Assembly: GCA_000482145.1 (NCBI GenBank)
Contig: AUXH01000475.1
Span: forward strand, 1-15,045
DNA length: 15,045 bases
From: Strigomonas culicis
Lineage: Eukaryota > Euglenozoa > Kinetoplastea > Trypanosomatida > Trypanosomatidae
Direction of reading: 5' to 3'
Part shown: positions 8,304-15,045 of the stretch, piece after piece
Layout: the number at the start of each line of letters is the position of its first letter
How positions within the stretch are numbered: the first letter of the stretch is position 1
The notes under the pieces: generated by a model
Databases searched by the model: none
What the model saw: only the letters and a program-made list of their open reading frames with translations
Told to the model about the DNA's origin: nothing
Translations under genes and position numbers: made by a program

Positions 8304-8841
8304 ACTGTAGGGGAGTGTAGAGTGCTGCAGTGTTTTTTTTGTTTGTTTTTTGCAAATCGTATTATGGCGTACCGGTGTACGCTTTGCTGTTTTTAGTTGT
8401 AGTTGTGGTTTTGCTTTTTTTGTAGTTACGTATTAAATTGAAGTTTCAAAAAAGAAAAACCACTTCAATGAAAGGAAATTTAAAAAAAAAAGAAGTATTA
8501 AATACAAACAACGACAAGAGCAAGTATAATGATTATAGGTTTGTACGTTGATATGTATATGCGGTCACTGTTATAAGCTAGTCCACAGTAACAAGAGCGA
8601 AAAAAAAATCTGATCCCTTTGTAGAAAGGAAACGTTCACAGTAATGAGTTTTCGCTGGACAGAATCAGAGAAATGTATATATAAAAAAAAAGAACACTTA
8701 TAATGGAAAGAAAGAAAAAGAAAGCTCTATCGAGGAATAATACACACTAAAAAAAAGTGTATTTTTCCTTTTACTGCTATTTGAGTGCTCTCTTTTATTG
8801 AGGCTAATTACATTTTTCACACAAAAAAAAAAAAGAGAATA

Positions 8842-8999
8842 TGAGCGAGAGAAAAAAAGGCAGAAGGAACAGATAATCGGAGAGTCAACAAGCAGAAACA
8901 TATAGTCTTTCCCACACACACACACACAAGGGCAGCGACAGTACAGACATAAAAGAATGGCATTCCTTCTGAAAAGAAGAGTTCATCACAAAAACCGAA
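8842..8999 (-). repeat. Type-1 spacer repeat, copy 2 (downstream of the remnant)
   Basis: This is the partner of 5788-5941, with collinear blocks and small indels. The main difference is a (CA)n run here where copy 1 has CACGCACAAGG. Its place downstream of the truncated transporter suggests the remnant once had, or was inserted into, a unit with a copy B-type 3' UTR. Confidence 0.75.
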
Positions 9000-9430
9000 A
9001 TCTGAGGAAATTAATACAAAAAATGCACAGAGAACGCTCTGTGGAGCTCATACATCCTATTAAACCCTCTTTTTCTTTTTTTTTGTTCTTTCCCCTTCAG
9101 TGCTTGGATGTGCGACTCGGGTAGACTTTTTCCTTTCTCCTTTACCTCAGTTTCCTTCCATTATCCTGCTACCTTGTCTTTTCCACTGTAAAACACAAGC
9201 ATAGTGTATTCAAAAATAAAAGGAAGCACTGGGATGGAAGAATAGATGAAGAAAAAGAAGGTTCGTAATACTGTGAAAAAAAAAAGGAAAATGGGACGTA
9301 GATGTAAAGCGACCATACGCATAGCAGAGATATACAAATAAAAATAAAAAATGAACTATGAAGTAAGCAGGACGTACAACCAGTATGTAGACTCATGCAC
9401 ACATACACACACTAATGTCTCCTCACGGCC

Positions 9431-9715
9431 TCACGAGCCACCAGCCAGGTCGTAGATGGTGGCGCACGTGCCGAACACGACACCGATGACGCCGATGACC
9501 AGCAGCAGGTGCGCGGTCATCCACATGAAGATACCCGCCTTCTTCCGCGTGAAGTCACCCGCGTACATGATGAACAGCGACGGGATGATCATGCTGAGGA
9601 ACCCGCCGCAGATGCTGCCCGCGAAGTTGAACACGACGTTGATTGCGTAGACATAGATCGGCAGCCGCCCCCCCCCCCCCATTCCCCATCCGGGTGGAGC
9701 GAAGAGAGAATTCAT
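9431..9715 (-). pseudogene. 5'-truncated amino-acid transporter remnant
   Basis: The open frame has 94 codons. Residues 25-94 plus the stop match the C-terminus of copy D, covering the last two membrane segments (about 26-53 and 62-90) and ending DLAGGS where D ends DLVGGS. The DNA match runs from 9431 to 9643 against 14584-14796, 213 bases with one difference (9444 versus 14597). Upstream of 9643 the similarity stops abruptly. The first 24 residues (a Gly-rich stretch from a C13 run, then LPIYVYA) resemble no part of the transporters here. About 500 residues, with the substrate pathway, are missing, so it cannot be a working permease. The frame is intact with an ATG, an in-frame stop just before it, and a possible polypyrimidine tract with an AG further upstream, so a short two-pass protein might still be made. 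An assembly error at the C run is possible. Confidence 0.85.
9668..9680. repeat. C13 homopolymer at the remnant's novel 5' end
   Basis: Thirteen C lie 24 bases from the point where similarity to copy D ends. Read on the coding strand they encode the Gly4 run of the remnant. Such tracts are slippage- and assembly-prone, so the reading frame of the first 24 codons is unsure. Confidence 0.85.
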
Positions 9716-9998
9716 TCAGGCGGTAGCAAGCGACAGCTGTAGGATGTGCTGCTACAGTGCATAAGGGATAAAGAGAAGTCCTCTGTCAGTAAAAAAAAAG
9801 GAAGCAACTAGATCTATTTGAGATAACAAAGGAAATAGAACCAAAGGAAGTGCAATTGACAATAGACAATAAAGGAGACAGAAAAAAGGATGTGCTAACT
9901 GAAAGTAGATACAATAAATGTATAGAACATTTTCTCTACTGTAGTCTGCGCATGATATATGAAAAGAAAAAGGAAACAGAAAAGTATAAAACAAACAA

Positions 9999-10022
9999 AG
10001 AGAGAGAGAGAGAGAGAGAGAG
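9999..10022. repeat. (AG)12 microsatellite
   Basis: Twelve perfect AG units, that is (CT)12 on the coding strand. It could act as a polypyrimidine tract for trans-splicing of the downstream remnant, but no close start codon makes this compelling. Confidence 0.9.
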
Positions 10023-10059
10023 AAGCGTAAACAAAAAAAAAGTGGAACACGACGGTAGG

Positions 10060-10683
10060 TCGAGAGAAGAAGAACTAACAATCCCTCCAAAAAAAGAAGA
10101 AGAAAAAAACAGGAAACAGAGAAACTCACATCTTTATTCATATACGAAATCATTAGAGCTTATTGGTATATATGTATATACACACACGCACGTACGGCGG
10201 TAACAGCAAGAAATGAGAAAGAGAAACAAGAAAAGATTTATGCTTTTGGGGTTTAGGTTTAGTAGAAATACTGTTCTTTCTTCTTGTTGTGTTTGTTCTC
10301 ATATACTACCATGTACGTGTATGTAGCGACACGTGCGATCCGAACGGAGAGTGAAGTAAACAAATGCACGATCATTTGAAAAAAAAAAGAAGGGAAAAGG
10401 AGGAAAAAAAGAAGAAGAAAAGGGAAAAAAGGAATGCAATAAACGAGTTTACATATGATGCCATAACGTATATTATAGGCTTCTGTATGTGCATAAATCA
10501 ATTGATTTTGAACGGTTTGTTTCTCCTTCTCAGTGATACAGGATTTCCTGAGAGGTAGAGAGACAAAGGGCAATGAACAAAGAAAGAAAACAGAGTTTTT
10601 TTTTAGTATTATAAACTCAGATAAAGATACTTGAGTGCGTCTATCGCTAAGAGTACGTCGTGACAACAACAAGGTGATCCGTC
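10060..10683 (-). repeat. Type-2 spacer repeat, copy 1 (downstream of transporter C)
   Basis: This aligns along most of its length with 13250-13955. Anchors in the same order are GTATATACACAC, GCGGTAACAGCAAG, AGAGAAACAAGAAAAGA (near 10220-10236), ATAACGTATATTAT (near 10463), AGGGCAATGAA (near 10568), ATTATAAAC--AGATA-AGATA (near 10610) and AAGGTGATCC at the end. Between anchors there are many substitutions and indels. Both copies lie 3' of a transporter gene on the coding strand. Confidence 0.8.
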
Positions 10684-11165
10684 ATTACAGTACATTTCTC
10701 AACACGCACAGATCCAATATATAAATATGTTAGAACAAAACGAAGAAGAAAAAAGAAACAAAAAACACTTTTTGTTGCTCTCCTGGGATCGCGAAAAGAA
10801 AAAAAAAACTTTAAAGTAAAGAAGGAAGAAAGAAAAAAAAAGAACTTATGGACGTGTGAAAAACAAAATGAAGATAACCCTCACTCAAGCGCTTTGGTTT
10901 TGATTACAGACCTCCTCTTTACATTGTTGTTTCTTTTTTTTTCAGTGGTCTAAATCTTTTTTTTTGTCTTTTGTTGTGCTTTGATGCCGTGAGTTCGTTA
11001 TATCTTACATTTAGAACCGCGTTTTCACCGTTTTTTTTTGTTTGTTTGTTTGCATGTGTGTTTGTTTGTTGTTGTTGTTTTTTGAGGCTACACGTCCGGT
11101 CTACCTCACCCAGTGAGCGAGAGCGCAGTGGCCCTAATGCGCACTTCGTCGTCGTCCCTCGCCTC

Positions 11166-12962
11166 TCATTTGCCGCCGGCCACGTCGTAGATGGTGGCGC
11201 CGGTGCCGAACACCACCGCGGTGATGCCCACGGTAAGCATTAGGTACGCCATCAGCCACGTGAAAAACCCGGTGCGCTTGATGCTGAAGCCGCCGGAGTA
11301 TATGAGGAACAGCGCCGGGATGATGAACTCCAGGAAGCTGCCGCACAGGCTGCCCGCCAAGTTGAAGACGACCGTGACGTCCGGGATGAAGAGACCCAGC
11401 AGCAGTGCGATGGCCGCCAGGATGGCGACGACCAGCAGGTGCCAGTGGAGCGGGATGTTGTCGAGGAAGGACTGGTCCAACGTCAGGCACGGCTCGTCTC
11501 CGGCTGCGTCCCCGCCCTCACCGGGGCGGCGCAACTCCTGACCAACGTGGATGTGCGTGCTCGCGACCTCTGTCGACGCCTTCTCATGCCCCTTATCCTT
11601 ATTCTTGCCGAAGGTGAGAGACTTCCCCTTCTTGTTCGCGTAGCGCTCCGTGAAGCCCAGAGTGTAGTACACCGCGCACCGGGCCGACATGGACTGCATC
11701 GCGTAGGACACGCAGAGCTTCACCAACACGCCCACGTACGCCAGCATCACCTCCGGCTCCTTCATCGGCTGGTACATGAGTAAGATGGACTTGGAGCCCA
11801 GCTTCTTGGCGCCAAAGTCGAAGTAGCCGAATGTAAAGACAAAGGTGTAGATGGTTGCGCAGATACCCAAGGCCAGGCCCGCCGCCACCGTGTAGCAGTT
11901 TGGGTTGCGCACATGCTTCGCCATGTCCCAGTAGACCTCGACGGCGTTGGTCTGGCAAATGAACGCGAAGACAAAGGTGCCCAGCGACGCCACCACGGGG
12001 TTGCCCGTGCGGAACAAAAACACCTTGCCGTCCTCCTCGCCCTGACCCGGGTGCCCGCTCAGCTCCACGTTGTGCTTGTTCGTCTTGAAGCCATTGAGGC
12101 AGCTGTGCACGACGACGATGACGCAGAAGTACAGCATCAGCCCGATGGCCACGAGAGAGACGTGGCGCAGTGAGTCCACGTGGCGCGGGAGCACCATCGG
12201 TACCATGACGCAAAAGAACACAATGACGGTCATCACCTTGAGGCCATTCGCGCTCATGAAATATGCGTAGCCCGAATTCTCTGGATTCAAGTCGTGTGCA
12301 CCGGAGAATATGGGCTTGAAGCTGTCGCCTAGGCTGATCACGTAGGCGATGCAGGAGCCCATCGCAGTGAACCAACGAATGAAGGCCACAAAGTACGAGA
12401 AGGCGTAGTTGCGCTGCGGGAAGAGGAAGCGCACCATCGCCTCGTAACTGCGGATCCCCGTCTTCTGCGCCGTGATGGCAATCATGCGCATGGACATGAC
12501 GTTCAGCACCACCATCAGGACCACATAGATGTAGCCGAGGAAAAGGCCGGTCTGGTTGGCGCCCGCCGGCAGGCCCAGAACGCCGCCGCCGATGGTCGAC
12601 CCCGCGATGTTCATGGCGCTCGCGAGAATGCCACCGGCAGGGATGATCGTGTGGAGAATGAGCGTAATGTGATTCGTGAAGCGCGAGAAGCAGCTCACGT
12701 CACGATGCGGCACCGTCACCTCCTCCGGGTCGCTGTGCATCATATTCTCGGGGTCGCTGTGCATCACCTCTTCCGCCAGGTCCGCGAGCTGCTGCTTGCC
12801 GACCCCGTTGGCAGCTGGGACGTCGACTGCGCGGTGGTGCGCCTCCTGGCCCGTCGTGTACGGCTCGTGGTCACCTCCCGTGCGCACGCCGACCTCTACC
12901 TCCGTCTCCACGCCGCGCGGCGGCACGTCGTTACGGGTGATTTTGTTCGGGTTGTGACTCAT
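11166..12962 (-). CDS. AAAP-family amino-acid transporter (copy C)
   Basis: A 598-residue paralogue of copy B. Residues 1-97 are hydrophilic and quite different from copy B. They contain a duplicated MHSDPE motif (67-72, 75-80) and many acidic residues. The membrane part starts at about 98, with NIAGSTIGGGVLGLPAGANQTG (118-139) almost identical to copy B, and has about 11 hydrophobic segments. The loop before the last two segments is shorter than in copy B but keeps the same plan: Lys/Gly-rich, then acidic, then DQSFLDNIPLHWHLLVV. It ends in DVAGGK. I use the ATG at 12960-12962, because MSHNPNK aligns with copy B's MSHDPRR; the frame extends upstream only via a TTG at 12969-12971. Substrate unknown. 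Tandem duplication followed by divergence of the cytosolic parts suggests different regulation or substrate preference, but this is inference. Confidence 0.93.
   Translation of the reverse strand: MSHNPNKITRNDVPPRGVETEVEVGVRTGGDHEPYTTGQEAHHRAVDVPAANGVGKQQLADLAEEVMHSDPENMMHSDPEEVTVPHRDVSCFSRFTNHITLILHTIIPAGGILASAMNIAGSTIGGGVLGLPAGANQTGLFLGYIYVVLMVVLNVMSMRMIAITAQKTGIRSYEAMVRFLFPQRNYAFSYFVAFIRWFTAMGSCIAYVISLGDSFKPIFSGAHDLNPENSGYAYFMSANGLKVMTVIVFFCVMVPMVLPRHVDSLRHVSLVAIGLMLYFCVIVVVHSCLNGFKTNKHNVELSGHPGQGEEDGKVFLFRTGNPVVASLGTFVFAFICQTNAVEVYWDMAKHVRNPNCYTVAAGLALGICATIYTFVFTFGYFDFGAKKLGSKSILLMYQPMKEPEVMLAYVGVLVKLCVSYAMQSMSARCAVYYTLGFTERYANKKGKSLTFGKNKDKGHEKASTEVASTHIHVGQELRRPGEGGDAAGDEPCLTLDQSFLDNIPLHWHLLVVAILAAIALLLGLFIPDVTVVFNLAGSLCGSFLEFIIPALFLIYSGGFSIKRTGFFTWLMAYLMLTVGITAVVFGTGATIYDVAGGK
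12727..12766 (-). repeat. 24-bp-period internal duplication in the N-terminus of copy C
   Basis: The 16-base string GGGTCGCTGTGCATCA occurs at 12727-12742 and again at 12751-12766, giving two MHSDPE motifs eight codons apart. Copy B has no counterpart, so it arose within copy C. Confidence 0.8.
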
Positions 12963-12984
12963 CGAGAACAAGAGAGCGAGTACA

Positions 12985-13022
12985 CTTCAGAGTGAAAAGA
13001 ACAGTGGAAGGAAAGGGGAAGG
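12985..13022 (-). promoter_or_regulatory. Candidate trans-splice acceptor for transporter C
   Basis: On the coding strand a pyrimidine-rich run including CCTTCCCCTTTCCTTCCACTG and TTCTTTTCACTCT ends at GAAG, with the AG at 12985-12986, 22 nt before the ATG at 12962. This placement also excludes any start much further upstream. Confidence 0.55.
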
Positions 13023-13336
13023 CTGTAAAATGATATTTTTTGTTGTTATTGTTGGTATTTTTTTTTTGATTTGCTTGTTTTACGTAGCTATGTTTTGATG
13101 TTGAAGGTTTAAAAGAAAGTAATGGATAGTCTAAAAGGAAAAAAAACACTTCTATGAGAAAGAAAAAAAAGAAAAAAAAGAGAAAAGGAGAAAAAGAGAT
13201 GGAAGAGGAGAGAAAAGAAGCGTAAAAAAGGGGGAAAATAACAGCGAAACGCAACGGTATGTCAAAATAAATGGAAATGACAACCGCTCCAAGAAAAGAA
13301 AAGAAAAGAAACAGACAAAAACAGATATTTTTGTTC

Positions 13337-13358
13337 ATATATATATATATATATATAT
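13337..13358. repeat. (AT)11 microsatellite
   Basis: Eleven AT units inside the type-2 spacer repeat, absent from the paired copy near 10130. It is therefore a local expansion after duplication. Confidence 0.9.
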
Positions 13359-13554
13359 ACGACAGTTTAGCACGGATAAGCATAGATGTATATACACACG
13401 CGCACATACAGCGGTAACAGCAAGGAAGGGAAAAGAGAAACAAGAAAAGAAAATACTTCATATGTTTTGGTTTTAATAGAAATACTTTCTTTTTCCCTCT
13501 TTCTGCGTCTTTCTTCATTCACCGCCGTCACATTTGTTGATATGAAGTGTAAGT

Positions 13555-13574
13555 GTATGTATGTATGTATGTAT
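13555..13574. repeat. (TATG)n microsatellite
   Basis: About five TATG units in the type-2 spacer repeat. The paired copy has only GTACGTGTATGTAG at the matching place (near 10312), so this too expanded locally. Confidence 0.8.
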
Positions 13575-14527
13575 ATACATGTAAAGCGATGCATGCTATC
13601 TCGAATTAAGAACCAGGTCAACAAATGTAGGATCTTTAGAAAAAGTGATAGAAACAAAAAGAAAAAAACCAGAGCCTCTTATATATTTGATATAACGTAT
13701 ATTATTGCGTCATGTATGTATGCTCATCGATTCATTGTTTAACAGTTCGCTTCTCCTCTTCGGCGAAAGGTCATTTCATGAGAGTCAGAGAAACAAAAGG
13801 GCAATGAATAACGGGCAAAACAGATTTTTTTTTCCTTTAACTTTTTGGATTGTGTTCGTTTTTTTTTTTTGCTTTATCATTATAAACCTAGATAGAGATA
13901 TGTGGATATACCTATCTCTGAGAGCACGTAGCGACGGTAACGAGGTGATCCTACTTGATTGTTTTTTTGATAGAATGCATCTATACTCCGCAGCTCATCC
14001 AAGTCAAAACAAAAATAAACGATGAAAGAGAAAGAAAAGTAAAAAGGGAAAAAAGTGAAAAAAAAAGATATACAACAAATGGAAACTTCTTTTCACTATT
14101 ATTATATATTAGTACTCTTACGATCGCAAAGACAGAATACAAAAAAAAGGAAAAGTGGGAAAAGGAGGAAAACAAAAAGAAAGAAAACACTATTTAAGGG
14201 CTAAAGAGTGTGAAGAAAAAAAAAACGGAAGGAGACCTCCTCAAAGACTCCTGATTGTGTTATACTTTTCTTTTTTTTTTTGATGTCGCCGAAGCTGTTT
14301 TTTTTTCTTTTTTCTTTTTTCTAAAATTGTTCATTTTTTGCTTTATTTCTTTCCTTTAATAGTTTTTTTTTTTTTAATGTATGTAATTCTTACAATTATT
14401 ATTATTATTCATTTTCCATTAAGCTTTTTTATTTTTTCCTTTTTGTTGTTGTTTTGTTTTGTTTGTCTGTTAATTTTTTCTTTTTTTTTATTTGTTCTTG
14501 CTGTTTTTGTTGTTAGAGTTTAGCTTT

Positions 14528-14570
14528 GTGTGTATGTGTGTGTGTGCTCTGCACACACACACACAAACAC
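14528..14570. repeat. GT/CA inverted repeat (hairpin) after the stop of transporter D
   Basis: A 13-bp perfect stem (14535-14547 with 14551-14563) and a three-base TCT loop, extendable to about 20 bp with two mismatches. It begins 13 bases downstream of the copy D stop codon on the coding strand, inside the expected 3' UTR. It could form in the mRNA or as a cruciform. It may simply be two adjacent dinucleotide repeats. Confidence 0.7.
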
Positions 14571-14583
14571 CTTTCCCACTCCC

Positions 14584-15045
14584 TCACGAGCCACCAACCA
14601 GGTCGTAGATGGTGGCGCACGTGCCGAACACGACACCGATGACGCCGATGACCAGCAGCAGGTGCGCGGTCATCCACATGAAGATACCCGCCTTCTTCCG
14701 CGTGAAGTCACCCGCGTACATGATGAACAGCGACGGGATGATCATGCTGAGGAACCCGCCGCAGATGCTGCCCGCGAAGTTGAACACGACGTTGATGGAC
14801 GGGATGAAGAGACCCAGCAGCAGGTTGATCCCCGCCAGGCCGCACACCACCAGCAGGTGCCACTTCAGCGGGATGTTGTCGATGTAGGACTCGTCCATCG
14901 TCAGAAGCGCCTCGTCGGCCGCGTCGCCGTCCTGCGGCCGCCGCAGCTCCTGGCCGCGCTGCTGCTTCTTCGCCGGCCGCTGCTCGGCGCTGTCCGCCAC
15001 CTCCACGCCGGTGGCGCCAGCCGCCGCGGCCCGTGCCTTCATCCG
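14584..15045 (-). CDS. AAAP-family amino-acid transporter (copy D, C-terminal part)
   Basis: The right edge cuts this gene; 153 codons and the stop are visible. The visible part begins in the hydrophilic loop (Ala- and Arg-rich, then QQRGQELRRPQDG). It continues with MDESYIDNIPLKWHLLVV, the same junction as MDESYIDNIPLQWHLLVV in copy B, and the last three membrane segments, ending DLVGGS. Relative to copies B and C the last two segments have many substitutions (for example GGFLSMIIPSLFIMYAGDFTRKKAG here versus GSFLEFIIPSLFLMYSGGFTIKRTG in B) and the terminus is GGS, not GGK. The last 213 bases are almost identical to the remnant at 9431-9643. Being first in the transcribed order, it probably extends some 450 codons beyond the window. 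Confidence 0.92.
   Translation of the reverse strand, partial: RMKARAAAAGATGVEVADSAEQRPAKKQQRGQELRRPQDGDAADEALLTMDESYIDNIPLKWHLLVVCGLAGINLLLGLFIPSINVVFNFAGSICGGFLSMIIPSLFIMYAGDFTRKKAGIFMWMTAHLLLVIGVIGVVFGTCATIYDLVGGS

Larger units (their letters stand above)
8258..9430 (-). other. AT-rich spacer between the transporter remnant and copy B
   Basis: There is no gene that I can support. The spacer includes the copy B splice acceptor, a small palindromic hairpin (8367-8382, arms GCGTAC/GTACGC), and the type-1 spacer repeat at 8842-8999. The stretch about 8390-8480, with CACTTCAATGA and flanking T- and A-rich sequence, faintly resembles 13050-13165 upstream of copy C. A short (CA)n lies near 8913-8928. 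Confidence 0.55.
9716..11165 (-). other. AT-rich spacer between transporter C and the remnant
   Basis: This is 1.45 kb with no supportable gene. It holds a possible splice acceptor for the remnant (a T/C tract near 9788-9803), an (AG)12 microsatellite (9999-10022), the type-2 spacer repeat (about 10060-10683), and poly-T and TTTG runs near 11030-11080 just downstream of copy C's stop. Open frames in it are low complexity. Confidence 0.6.
13250..13955 (-). repeat. Type-2 spacer repeat, copy 2 (downstream of transporter D)
   Basis: This is the partner of 10060-10683, longer because of insertions such as the (AT)11 and (TATG)n microsatellites. The right-hand end, from ATTATAAACCTAGATA to GAGGTGATCC, and the block with GCGGTAACAGCAAG (13411-13424) are the best conserved. 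It is most simply the 3' flank duplicated with the transporter unit. Confidence 0.8.
12963..14583 (-). other. AT-rich spacer between transporters D and C
   Basis: This is 1.6 kb without a supportable gene. It contains the copy C splice acceptor, the (AT)11 run at 13337-13358, the type-2 spacer repeat (13250-13955), a (TATG)n run near 13555-13574, long T- and A-rich tracts at 14250-14510, and the GT/CA hairpin immediately after the stop of copy D. The open frames here are low-complexity Lys/Phe-rich and not credible. Confidence 0.6.

Noticed and set aside
6815..8320. Long plus-strand frames opposite transporter B
   Set aside because: They are antisense shadows with His/Arg/Val-rich content. 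The minus-strand frame has clear membrane segments and a paralogue.
12963..12971. A three-residue longer start for transporter C
   Set aside because: The codon at 12969-12971 is TTG, not ATG. The ATG at 12960-12962 aligns with the start of copy B.
13386..14197. Several 60-120-codon frames on both strands in the D-C spacer
   Set aside because: They are low complexity, include microsatellites, and are not conserved as frames in the duplicated spacer near 10060-10683.

Overview
The window looks like nuclear DNA of a trypanosomatid flagellate (Kinetoplastida). The reasons are visible in the sequence. Every convincing gene lies on the minus strand, with no introns and no strand switch, as in part of one polycistronic transcription unit. 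Several start codons are preceded on the coding strand by a polypyrimidine tract and an AG, the layout of a spliced-leader trans-splice acceptor. The gene content includes an amastin-like surface protein, a family described mainly from kinetoplastids. Coding regions are GC-rich. The spacers are very AT-rich and full of homopolymers and microsatellites. I cannot name the genus.

Layout, in transcription order (right to left). The right end holds the last 153 codons of an amino-acid transporter of the AAAP (Aa_trans) family (14584-15045; copy D). A 1.6-kb spacer follows, then a complete transporter (11166-12962; copy C), then a 1.45-kb spacer. Next comes a short transporter remnant (9431-9715) that keeps only the last 71 codons, joined to an unrelated 5' end. 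After a 1.2-kb spacer comes a second complete transporter (6377-8257; copy B). Then follow an amastin-like four-pass membrane protein (4920-5585), a UDP-glucuronate decarboxylase/UDP-xylose synthase (2667-3674), an adenosine kinase (1367-2401), and the first 260 codons of an unrecognised basic protein with an Arg/Ser/Thr tetrapeptide repeat (1-782), which runs off the left edge.

The right half is a tandem transporter array whose spacers are also duplicated, in two types. One element is shared by the regions downstream of copy B and of the remnant (5788-5941 and 8842-8999). A longer one is shared by the regions downstream of copies C and D (about 10060-10683 and 13250-13955). The 3' end of the remnant is nearly identical to that of copy D (one difference in 213 bases), although copies B, C and D are otherwise clearly diverged. 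This points to recent gene conversion or segmental copying inside the array.

The genes do not form one pathway. Adenosine kinase is purine salvage, UXS makes a nucleotide sugar for glycoconjugates, and the amastin and transporters act at the surface. In trypanosomatids neighbours are co-transcribed without being functionally linked, and control lies largely in UTRs, which makes the repeated spacer elements the most interesting non-coding part. I found no RNA gene, CRISPR array or recognisable mobile element.
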